From NCBI GenBank assembly GCA_023489425.1, contig JAMDCG010000033.1, positions 1 to 5,350 on the forward strand: DNA of 5,350 nucleotides, in the 5' to 3' direction. Numbering within the stretch: the stretch's first letter is position 1; every line of letters begins with the position of its first letter. A program made the position numbers and the translations under genes. The notes below the pieces were generated by a model that worked only from the letters and a program-made list of their open reading frames with translations, made no database searches and was not told the origin of the DNA. This stretch comes from Thermoplasmatota archaeon. GTDB lineage: Archaea; Thermoplasmatota; Thermoplasmata; Thermoplasmatales; Thermoplasmataceae. Positions 1-5,350 of the stretch are shown here, piece after piece.

Positions 1-479
1 AAAATCCACATACCACTTTGAGAATCGTATAATCTGAAACCATATAGAATTGCCAGAGTTTTGTTAAGAATCTTATTTCCTATAAGGTGTAATGTGGTGT
101 AAGTGTACGTTGTTCTCAATGTCATCCTGTCACATGAGATGAAGTCAACCTTATCAATGAATAATAGCTCTATTAGGGGACCAATTGCCTCTGCCGGATA
201 AGTTCCATCGCCATCGAGGCAAACAATAATTTCCCCATTTGCTTCCCTGATGCCTGTTTTATAAGCTCTACCATATCCTCTACGTGGTTCTTCCAGGACT
301 TTTGCACCCTTTTTTGAGGCAATCTCTCTGGTTTTATCCGTAGAGTTTGTGTCCACAACTATGATCTCAAAAGGATTAAGATACTGGAGATCATCTATGA
401 CCTTACCAATTGTTCTTCCTTCATTCATTGTTGGAATCACTATGGATATTTTGCAGTTGACAGTCACTTGAAGGTGCAT
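1..479 (-). CDS. Family 2 glycosyltransferase, DPM1-like (3' end beyond window)
   Basis: This gene encodes the N-terminal GT-A domain of a family 2 glycosyltransferase, most like archaeal dolichol-phosphate-sugar synthases and AglD/AglJ-type enzymes. These transfer a nucleotide-activated sugar to a polyprenyl phosphate at the inner face of the membrane. I translated 159 codons without a stop. Visible landmarks are the opening beta strand KISIVIPTMNE (residues 10-20), the nucleotide-binding segment EIIVVDTNSTDKT (38-50), the basic stretch EEPRRGYGRAYKTG (63-76), the DxD metal-binding motif in CLDGDGTYP (87-95), and YDSQSGMW (151-158), which matches the DSQSGM motif of archaeal homologues. The ATG at 477-479 is the first possible start, because an in-frame TAA lies at 486-488. 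The remaining domain and any membrane helices lie outside the window, so the acceptor and the sugar cannot be read. The family call is firm; the precise substrate is not. Confidence 0.88.
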   Translation of the reverse strand, partial: MHLQVTVNCKISIVIPTMNEGRTIGKVIDDLQYLNPFEIIVVDTNSTDKTREIASKKGAKVLEEPRRGYGRAYKTGIREANGEIIVCLDGDGTYPAEAIGPLIELLFIDKVDFISCDRMTLRTTYTYTTLHLIGNKILNKTLAILYGFRLYDSQSGMWI

Positions 480-492
480 AATTAATTAATTA

Positions 493-512
493 TTAATATA
501 TTTGTTAATATG
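493..512 (-). promoter_or_regulatory. Candidate TATA region for the glycosyltransferase gene
   Basis: Read on the minus strand, this AT-rich stretch contains ATATTAAC (about 505-512) and AAATATATTA (about 494-503), which lie roughly 20-30 bases before the ATG at 479. That spacing would suit a leaderless or near-leaderless archaeal transcript. No Shine-Dalgarno sequence precedes the start. The whole gap is AT-rich, so the exact box cannot be fixed by eye. Confidence 0.35.
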
Positions 513-549
513 TCCTCATTTTCAGAATTTACATGATCCTTTTGTTTGG

Positions 550-570
550 AAAAAATTTAGAATGAAAAAA
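550..570 (-). terminator. Oligo-T terminator candidate downstream of glyS
   Basis: On the minus strand, two six-base T tracts (complements of A565-570 and A550-555) occur about 85-105 bases beyond the GlyRS stop codon. Archaeal RNA polymerase commonly terminates at such U-tracts without a hairpin. A shorter five-T tract at 627-631 lies nearer the stop and may contribute. This is inferred from composition alone. Confidence 0.4.
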
Positions 571-655
571 CAGATTACATCAACATTCACGAAGTATAGA
601 GAAATTGATGAGTGGGAACCAATTCTAAAAACAGATATGAAATTTTAGATTTTCA

Positions 656-2125
656 TTAATTTAAATTCATTTTTTTAAATTCGTCCAAAACAGGATTCTT
701 AAGGAATACTGGATAGTTCACAATAGTATCCACCTTAACTTCTCTTATCTGTTTCATTGAGTTTCTCTCCCTTATGGTTACCACATCCCTTTCAAGCGTG
801 TCATAATCTACTGTTATGCAGAAGGGTGTTCCTATTTCATCCTGTCTGGCATATCTTCTTCCTATGGCCCCTGATTCATCAAATACTGAATATGGCTCAA
901 TTTCCTGGATTTTTGCAAATATCTCTTTCGCCTTTTCCAGTAATCCATCCTTTTTCTGTAATGGAAGGACGGCTACCCTGTATGGTGCCATCTCTGACGG
1001 AAAAGTAAGGTATGAGTATTCATTTTCTCTTTTCTTCATGTTTGATATTATTGCTGCCGCTATCATCCTGTCCATGCCTATTGAGGGCTCCAGTACCCTT
1101 GCTATTTTTTCTCCTTCATAAAACAGGTTTTCACCTGATTCCCGGATGTGCCTGGAAAGATCATACGTCCCCCTATCGGCTATACCGGCTATCTCGAGCC
1201 AGGAATCGTTAATCCTAACCTCTAAATCCCAGCACTCCTTCGAGTAGTGTGCAAGTTCATCCTTCCTGTGCTGCCTGAATCTAAGCCGTTCTTTGGAAAT
1301 ACCTATTTTTATGGCTAATCTGTAGACAGTTTCCATAAAGAAAGCATGATCATTGGAGCCTATAATATGCGACTTAACTGCATTTAGCAGTGTAATTTTA
1401 TGCTCCCTGGAATACATATCATGAAGTGTAATCTGGTTTTCGTCTCTGGGGATGAAATTATCCTGACTGTCTGGTTCAAGGAAAACTTCTGCCTCAGCCA
1501 TGTTGAACTCCTTCTGTCTTATTATTCCCTGCCTTGGTGAAATTTCATTCCTGAACCCTTTTCCCTGCTGTATTACTATCATGGGAAGTTTTCCCCTGTT
1601 GTAATTTAGAAGTAACTTGAAATTGACAAATATTCCCTGGGCTGTTTCAGGTCTTAGATACATTGTTTCATTACCGGATCTTGTTTCAAACATCAGATGA
1701 AATTCGTATGGGTCTGTTAAGACCGTGCCACATTTCTGGCATTTGAAGTTGCCATTTTCTACAATAGCTTTAGCCTCTTCCAGTGTCTCAGGTATTTTAG
1801 AGCCACCGTTACTCTCTATTACATTTTCAAGCTTGTATCTTGTTTTACATTTCGAACAGGTTATGGCCATATCTATAAACTTATCCACGTGACCTGAAGC
1901 TTTCAGAACTGCTTCCGGTGTGAGGTTTGGTGAGTCTATCTCGATTGCACCTATTCTTGTAAACTCATTTTTCCATTCCTGATATATTCTAGATTTCAGT
2001 ATTGAACCAAGTGGGCCGTAATCATTAAATCCAGCAGAGCCACCATAAATAGAAAATGATGGCCAGAAGAACCCTCTCCTTTTTGATAATTCAATCATGA
2101 CTTCCAGTTCGTCCACTCCGTTCAT
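656..2125 (-). CDS. glyS: Glycyl-tRNA synthetase (class II, archaeal/eukaryotic type)
   Basis: This cytosolic enzyme charges tRNA-Gly with glycine using ATP. All class II landmarks are present in the 489-residue product. The N-terminal KRRGFFWPSFSIYGG...DYGPLG block is at 16-40. Two CxxC pairs (C90/C93 and C129/C132) mark a zinc-binding insert. RPETAQG is at 158-164. Motif 2 carries GKGFRNEISPRQG (188-200). The HRKDELAHYSKECWD segment (286-300) and AGIADRGTYDL (313-323) surround the active site. Motif 3 is LEPSIGMDRM (345-354). The C-terminal anticodon-binding domain spans about 380-475 and includes GRRYARQDEIGTPF (422-435). Archaeal homologues as I recall them are usually longer, about 550-580 residues; the missing length seems to fall just before motif 3. 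The start has GGGG five to eight bases upstream, and an in-frame TAG lies between it and an earlier ATG. The gene follows the CBS gene after 30 bases, so it is probably the second gene of an operon. Confidence 0.97.
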   Translation of the reverse strand: MNGVDELEVMIELSKRRGFFWPSFSIYGGSAGFNDYGPLGSILKSRIYQEWKNEFTRIGAIEIDSPNLTPEAVLKASGHVDKFIDMAITCSKCKTRYKLENVIESNGGSKIPETLEEAKAIVENGNFKCQKCGTVLTDPYEFHLMFETRSGNETMYLRPETAQGIFVNFKLLLNYNRGKLPMIVIQQGKGFRNEISPRQGIIRQKEFNMAEAEVFLEPDSQDNFIPRDENQITLHDMYSREHKITLLNAVKSHIIGSNDHAFFMETVYRLAIKIGISKERLRFRQHRKDELAHYSKECWDLEVRINDSWLEIAGIADRGTYDLSRHIRESGENLFYEGEKIARVLEPSIGMDRMIAAAIISNMKKRENEYSYLTFPSEMAPYRVAVLPLQKKDGLLEKAKEIFAKIQEIEPYSVFDESGAIGRRYARQDEIGTPFCITVDYDTLERDVVTIRERNSMKQIREVKVDTIVNYPVFLKNPVLDEFKKMNLN

Positions 2126-2155
2126 TCTACCCCATCTCTGACTCCTATTTGATTA

Positions 2156-3001
2156 TTATTTTTCTTTCATGAATACAGAAAGAATATCAAGATCGGTCAA
2201 TATTCCTTCAAGACCATTGACGCTCGATGTGACGGGGAGCTGATTAAAATTGCCATCCCTCATCTTTCTTGCTACAAGAGCAAGCCTTTCGTTGAGATTT
2301 GCCACGACTGGCTTTCTAATAGCTATGGACTCCGCTGGATCCTCGGGAATCTTCAGGTGATTTCGTTCTATAAAATACGAGACCACGTTTCTAACAGAAT
2401 CCCATGACCAGGGATCGTCTTCTGACATTGTTTCAACGTCATCAACTCTTACAGTACTTACATCGATTTTGTCGAAAAGGTCCCTGTCCGTGATCAATCC
2501 CTTGAAATTCCCGTGGGAATCTGTTACTGGATATGTGAATATGCCAGTAAGTCTCATAGATCTATAAACGACTGGAAGGGGAGTTTTTTCCCATATCGGG
2601 AAGGCAAGACTTTTCATTATCTCCTTAACTATGATATTTCCATAGGATTTTTCAATCGTTTTCAGAAAGTCCTGCGGTGTGAGAATTCCAATTACTTCTT
2701 CTTTGCTGTTAACAATTGCGGCATGTCTTCTCTTTTCCTTAACCATCAATATGGCTGCTTCTCTTATTTCTGTGTCTTCCCTAATGGATGGTTCGCTTCT
2801 TGTAATTCTGGTTGCCTGAGTTTCTTCAGGATTTGCGAAAACGTCTCTTCTTGATATTATTCCAACGTATTTTCCGTTAGAATTAACAACTGGCATTCCC
2901 GTAATGTTATTCTTAATCAAAACTGAAACTGCCTGTGCGACTGTGGAGGGTAGTGTAAATATTACAGGGTCTGGAGTCATGATCGACTGGACACTTTCCA
3001 T
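2156..3001 (-). CDS. Protein of four CBS domains
   Basis: This 281-residue soluble protein consists almost entirely of CBS domains, with no catalytic domain attached. Each repeat ends in the typical beta-strand and turn: CBS1 about 4-57 (GIISRRD at 47-53), CBS2 about 64-117 (GILTPQD, 105-111), CBS3 about 124-180 (GLITDRD, 168-174) and CBS4 about 223-279 (GILTDLD, 266-272). CBS pairs (Bateman modules) generally bind adenine nucleotides, S-adenosylmethionine or related ligands; the TxRD-like ends of CBS1 and CBS3 suit ribose-phosphate contacts. A linker of about 42 residues rich in Asp, Glu and Trp (181-222) separates CBS3 from CBS4. Homologues are sometimes annotated as IMP-dehydrogenase-related, but no IMPDH barrel is present here. 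It lies 30 bases upstream of glyS on the same strand, and the start sits 26 bases from a TATA-like box. Ligand and partner are unknown. Confidence 0.93.
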   Translation of the reverse strand: MESVQSIMTPDPVIFTLPSTVAQAVSVLIKNNITGMPVVNSNGKYVGIISRRDVFANPEETQATRITRSEPSIREDTEIREAAILMVKEKRRHAAIVNSKEEVIGILTPQDFLKTIEKSYGNIIVKEIMKSLAFPIWEKTPLPVVYRSMRLTGIFTYPVTDSHGNFKGLITDRDLFDKIDVSTVRVDDVETMSEDDPWSWDSVRNVVSYFIERNHLKIPEDPAESIAIRKPVVANLNERLALVARKMRDGNFNQLPVTSSVNGLEGILTDLDILSVFMKEK

Positions 3002-3020
3002 GAATCAGTTAATAAGGACT

Positions 3021-3033
3021 GGATTAAAAATCC
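3021..3033 (-). promoter_or_regulatory. TATA-like box for a leaderless CBS-glyS transcript
   Basis: The minus strand reads GGATTTTTAATCC. Its T/A core is centred at about 3027, 26 bases before the A of the CBS start codon at 3001. That is the usual distance from an archaeal TATA box to the transcription start, so the mRNA may begin at or next to the ATG. No Shine-Dalgarno sequence lies before this ATG, which agrees with leaderless translation. The box itself is an inverted repeat (GGATT, AAA, AATCC on the plus strand). Confidence 0.5.
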
Positions 3034-3055
3034 TATGTATGGTTACCATCTATGT
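3033..3055. repeat. Palindrome flanked by direct repeats; operator candidate
   Basis: ATGGTTACCAT (3039-3049) is a perfect inverted repeat of five-base arms around one base. It is bordered on both sides by the direct repeat CTATGT (3033-3038 and 3050-3055), 17 bases apart. The element sits directly upstream of the proposed CBS TATA box and before a second AT-rich box at 3058-3067. That is where an archaeal dimeric regulator could bind. The symmetry is seen; the regulatory role is inferred. Confidence 0.3.
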
Positions 3056-3057
3056 GC

Positions 3058-3067
3058 TTTTTAAATA
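3058..3067 (-). promoter_or_regulatory. Alternative distal TATA-like box for the CBS gene
   Basis: The minus strand reads TATTTAAAAA, a fair match to an archaeal TATA box, centred about 61 bases before the CBS start codon. Used alone it would give a leader of roughly 35 bases that contains the palindrome at 3039-3049 only at or before its 5' end. The proximal box at 3021-3033 is better placed for this gene. Confidence 0.25.
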
Positions 3068-3190
3068 ACAAAATATCACATTCCACATTTAAATTTAGTA
3101 TTCCATATGGCAAATCCTAAATATACTTATCAGGTATCCTCTTGACCCAGAAGGGCTTCACTTAAGATATCGGCGACATAATAAATAACA

Positions 3191-3198
3191 TTTATATC
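3191..3198 (+). promoter_or_regulatory. TATA-like box for the sfsA gene
   Basis: TTTATATC is close to the archaeal TATA consensus. With transcription starting about 25 bases downstream, near 3219, the mRNA would begin after the GTG at 3209 and leave a leader of about 25 bases before the ATG at 3245. This supports the ATG start. An upstream AATAAATAA at about 3179-3187 would instead fit a leaderless GTG start, so the two readings compete. Confidence 0.45.
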
Positions 3199-3244
3199 AT
3201 TCTAAACTGTGGAATTTAGAAAAATAGAATATGGACACAGGGTA

Positions 3245-3898
3245 ATGAAAATTGACTCTGAGCTTATGGAAGCAACTGTTATAGAAAGAAAAAACCGTTT
3301 TCTTGTAGAGGTCGAATCTTCAGGTAAAACTTTAAATGTTCACCTTCATGATCCTGGGAGACTAAAAGAGCTTATCTTTCCAGGAGCTAAAGTTAATATA
3401 AGGAGAACTAAGGGAGAAAAGACATCGTTTTCAATTACCTCCGTGATTCACAATGGTGAAGAAATATTAATTGATACAAGATTTCACAATAGAATTGCAG
3501 AAATATTTATTAATGGGAGTTTCCGAAGGGAAGTAACTCACGGCGATTCGAGATATGACTTCGGAATAGAGGATGGATATGTTGAGGTAAAGGGCTGTTC
3601 CATGCAATTAGGAGAATATATCATTTTTCCGGACGCGCCAACATCCAGGGGAGCAAAACATATTCGTAATCTGACAAAAATGAGAAATGAAGGTATGGAC
3701 ACAAACCTTATTTTTCTACTTTTTCGCAGAAATACAAAATACTTTTACCCGAATATAGTAACGGATCCTATATTTGCAGAGGCTTTTTTTGAAGCTGTTT
3801 CATCAGGTGTTGGCATGATATTCCCTAGATTTTCTATGAAGGGAGATAGTATATTCTTTGAGGGTATGAACACTATTGGCGAGAATCCGTTCAATTGA
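3245..3898 (+). CDS. sfsA: SfsA family protein (OB-like plus PD-(D/E)XK-like core)
   Basis: This protein belongs to the family of E. coli SfsA, named for stimulating sugar fermentation. The family is regarded as DNA-binding and nuclease-like, and its role in archaea is not established. From the ATG at 3245 the product has 217 residues. Its first 20 residues align by eye with the start of E. coli SfsA: MKIDSELMEATVIERKNRF against MEFSPPLQRATLIQRYKRF. A GTG at 3209 could add 12 residues, but they have no counterpart there. The N-terminal part, to about residue 70, resembles the OB-like domain and includes HLHDPGRLKEL. The core carries YDFGI with D105, then YVEVKGC with E114 and K116, which forms a PD-(D/E)XK pattern. 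FPDAPTSRGAKHIRNL (128-143) is the family signature. No convincing Shine-Dalgarno sequence is seen. It is transcribed divergently from the CBS-glyS pair and appears monocistronic. Confidence 0.9.
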   Translation: MKIDSELMEATVIERKNRFLVEVESSGKTLNVHLHDPGRLKELIFPGAKVNIRRTKGEKTSFSITSVIHNGEEILIDTRFHNRIAEIFINGSFRREVTHGDSRYDFGIEDGYVEVKGCSMQLGEYIIFPDAPTSRGAKHIRNLTKMRNEGMDTNLIFLLFRRNTKYFYPNIVTDPIFAEAFFEAVSSGVGMIFPRFSMKGDSIFFEGMNTIGENPFN

Positions 3899-3936
3899 TT
3901 TTACATAATTTAACCTTTAGAATGAAAACGTTTGAG

Positions 3937-3943
3937 TTTTTTT
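3937..3943 (+). terminator. Oligo-T terminator candidate after sfsA
   Basis: A run of seven T residues lies 39 bases beyond the sfsA stop codon, with no obvious stable hairpin before it. This matches the U-tract type of archaeal terminator. The rest of the gap up to 4164 is AT-rich and contains only very short open frames, so it appears non-coding. Confidence 0.45.
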
Positions 3944-4120
3944 AATGTCATTGATACGCTCTTTACAGATATATCATGATAAACGTGTCTTTATGAGCTA
4001 AGAAGTTGACAATATTTTACCTGACCTTTGATCTTTAATAATGTATTTTATTATAATCTCTAACCATCCTCAATTCATTGTCATTCACCTTTTAAAATAT
4101 ATGTAACTGCCTGAATTAAA

Positions 4121-4146
4121 AAATATTTAAAAGTTATCAAATATAC
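4121..4146 (+). promoter_or_regulatory. Promoter region of the reductase gene
   Basis: Two TATA-like boxes fit: TATTTAAAA (4124-4132), centred 37 bases before the ATG, and AAATATAC (4139-4146), centred about 22 bases before it. The first would give a leader of about 11 bases; the second would give an essentially leaderless message. A third AT-rich stretch at 4090-4102 is farther away. I cannot choose between them by eye. Confidence 0.4.
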
Positions 4147-4152
4147 AGTTTA

Positions 4153-4159
4153 AAAGGAA
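4153..4159 (+). promoter_or_regulatory. Weak Shine-Dalgarno-like site
   Basis: AAAGGAA ends five bases before the ATG at 4165. It is purine-rich and well spaced but only partly complementary to the usual archaeal 16S tail. It would function only if transcription starts upstream of it, for example from the 4124-4132 box. Confidence 0.3.
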
Positions 4160-4164
4160 TTAGT

Positions 4165-5350
4165 ATGTCGGTTAAAAACGATTATGATTTAATTGTGGCT
4201 GGTGCTGGTCTGGCTGGAACTCTGGCAGCAACGATGGCCGCAAGAGGAGGAGTATCAGTTCTACTTGTTGATAGGAACGAGGAGAAGAATGTTGGTAGAA
4301 AAACTAACTGGGGCTGGACATGTGGTGATGCGGTTGCAGCATCCCATATAGACTATATAGAGGAGAACCTTGGAGTGAAGTTTTCAAGTCCTGAACTAGA
4401 TCTTCCGGTAGACGGAGTTATGGCTCTATCTCCAGATCTTAATTCCCGCTACCCTTTCGATGGGAAGGGTTTTTCACTTAACAGGCCAGTCTTTGAAAGA
4501 AAGCTTCTATCCATTGCAAGAAGCGAAAAGATTGATTACATGTCCAAATTCGAGGTTACTGGACCCATAGTTGAGGACGGTTTTATTAAGGGTATAACAG
4601 GTAGAGATCAGGATGGAAAGAATGTAGAATTCAGATCAAAAATAGTTATTGATTCACTTGGTGTATCAACAGTTCTGAGGAGAAAACTACCTGAAAATAA
4701 CTTTGTGGATAGAATGGTTGATATTGATGATATTGAGAGCACTGGCAGATATATTTATAATTTTGAGCTTGAGAAAGAGGACTCAAATTATTATGATAGC
4801 AGATATGCATTAATCCATCTCAACAATGAACTTGCTCCTGGGGGTTATGGCTGGGTTTTTCCCAAGTCTAACGGAAAGGTGAATATAGGACTGGGTGTTC
4901 AGAAAAAGGCTCTTGATATAAGAAACAAGAAAATGGGAAGAAATGACAATCTGCAGACCCTCATAGACAACTACGTAAAGTGGCTTCCAAATTTCAAAAA
5001 TCTAAGTGTTGATGAAACTGACAATAATGGAAAGGGTATATGGTCTGTTCCAGTTAGAAGACAGATGGAGAGCCTTGTTTACAATGGATATATGGGTGCA
5101 GGCGATAGCATGACCATGCCTAATCCAATCAGTGCAGGAGGCATTGGACCAGCACTTATTGCAGGAGTTATTGCAGGAAGAAATGCAGCACAATCCATAT
5201 CAAAGGGAGACGTGTCCATATCAGGTCTCTGGAAGTATAATCTTGACTTTAATGAAAAATACGGAATGAAAATGGCTGGAATGGAAGTTTTCAGGATTTA
5301 TCTGCAATCAGTAAACAACGATATTCTGAATTATGGTATGAAAACGTTCC
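4165..5350 (+). CDS. Geranylgeranyl reductase family flavoprotein (3' end beyond window)
   Basis: This is an FAD-dependent oxidoreductase of the geranylgeranyl reductase family. Archaeal members saturate the double bonds of geranylgeranyl chains in membrane lipids, and some act on other isoprenoids. I translated 395 codons with no stop. The N-terminal Rossmann motif is GAGLAG (13-18), with VLLVDR (32-37) closing the ADP-binding fold. TCGDAV (52-57) holds C53, at the place of the conserved cysteine in the CGDA motif of Sulfolobus-type enzymes. LNRPVFERKLL (105-115) matches the conserved (L/E)R..FD..L region. YGWVFP (228-233) is the substrate-site motif YxWxFP. GAGDSMTMPNPISAGGIG (311-328) is the second FAD-binding segment. 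Thermoplasma acidophilum GGR is about 397 residues, whereas this frame is still open at 395, which suits the longer Sulfolobus-like group (about 450). Starting ATG codon 1 lies seven residues before the first beta strand, as expected. Whether it is the main lipid reductase or a paralogue cannot be settled here. Confidence 0.88.
   Translation, partial: MSVKNDYDLIVAGAGLAGTLAATMAARGGVSVLLVDRNEEKNVGRKTNWGWTCGDAVAASHIDYIEENLGVKFSSPELDLPVDGVMALSPDLNSRYPFDGKGFSLNRPVFERKLLSIARSEKIDYMSKFEVTGPIVEDGFIKGITGRDQDGKNVEFRSKIVIDSLGVSTVLRRKLPENNFVDRMVDIDDIESTGRYIYNFELEKEDSNYYDSRYALIHLNNELAPGGYGWVFPKSNGKVNIGLGVQKKALDIRNKKMGRNDNLQTLIDNYVKWLPNFKNLSVDETDNNGKGIWSVPVRRQMESLVYNGYMGAGDSMTMPNPISAGGIGPALIAGVIAGRNAAQSISKGDVSISGLWKYNLDFNEKYGMKMAGMEVFRIYLQSVNNDILNYGMKTF

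Noticed and set aside
173..358. Minus-strand open frame of 61 codons beginning MWTQTLRIKPERL.
   Set aside because: It lies wholly inside the glycosyltransferase gene in another frame of the same strand; the true frame carries the conserved DxD and VVDTNSTDKT motifs.
757..1212. Three overlapping plus-strand open frames of 66-101 codons.
   Set aside because: They are antisense to glyS, rich in Ser, Phe, Leu and Cys as expected for shadow frames, and show no recognisable motif or ribosome site.
2513..2854. Plus-strand open frame of 113 codons.
   Set aside because: It is antisense to the CBS gene, whose repeats are clearly conserved in the opposite strand; the product has shadow-like composition.
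3080..3215. Inverted copies of ATTCCACA at 3080-3087 and TGTGGAAT at 3208-3215.
   Set aside because: The arms are only eight bases and lie about 120 bases apart in AT-rich DNA; chance is likely and no further arm pairing is seen.
3973..4026. C/D-box-like sRNA: ATGATAA near 3976 and CTGA near 4021, at about the usual spacing.
   Set aside because: The C-box match is imperfect, internal boxes are not convincing and the flanks do not pair.
5002..5193. Minus-strand open frame of 63 codons, Cys- and Ser-rich.
   Set aside because: It is antisense to the reductase gene across its conserved FAD-binding region.
3922..5350. The same 11-mer ATGAAAACGTT at 3922-3932 and 5338-5348.
   Set aside because: One copy is inside the reductase gene and the other in the gap; identity does not extend, so there is no sign of a duplication or attachment site.

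Overview
The window looks like ordinary chromosome from a Thermoplasmatales-type archaeon (Thermoplasma, Ferroplasma or Cuniculiplasma relatives). This rests on an archaeal/eukaryotic-type glycyl-tRNA synthetase, an archaeal-lipid geranylgeranyl-reductase homologue, AT-rich DNA that I estimate by eye at a little under 40% GC, TATA-like boxes close to start codons, and weak or absent Shine-Dalgarno sequences. The genus is an inference; no rRNA or other marker is present.

Layout, left to right. Positions 1-479 (minus strand) hold the first 159 codons of a family 2 glycosyltransferase that runs off the left edge. Positions 480-655 are a short AT-rich gap with the presumed promoter of that gene and oligo-T tracts suited to ending the next one. 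Positions 656-2125 (minus) encode glycyl-tRNA synthetase. Just upstream of it in transcription, 30 bases away, lies a four-CBS-domain protein (2156-3001, minus), so the two are probably co-transcribed. Positions 3002-3244 form a divergent intergenic region with candidate promoters facing both ways and a palindrome set between direct repeats. Positions 3245-3898 (plus) encode an SfsA-family protein with an OB-like N-terminus and a PD-(D/E)XK-like core. A 266-base AT-rich gap (3899-4164) contains an oligo-T terminator candidate and promoter candidates but no gene I can support. From 4165 to the right edge (plus) runs a geranylgeranyl-reductase-family flavoprotein, open at its 3' end.

The genes do not form one pathway. 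The CBS protein and GlyRS could tie adenine-nucleotide sensing to translation, but that is only an inference from adjacency. The glycosyltransferase (polyprenol-linked sugar transfer) and the reductase (isoprenoid saturation) both fit an archaeal envelope-lipid setting. They lie at opposite ends of the window on opposite strands, so no functional link is claimed. I found no mobile element, CRISPR array, tRNA or rRNA, and nothing that amounts to a clearly new system. The points most worth a second look are the operator-like region before the CBS gene, the shortened GlyRS catalytic domain, and the altered FAD-binding segment of the reductase.
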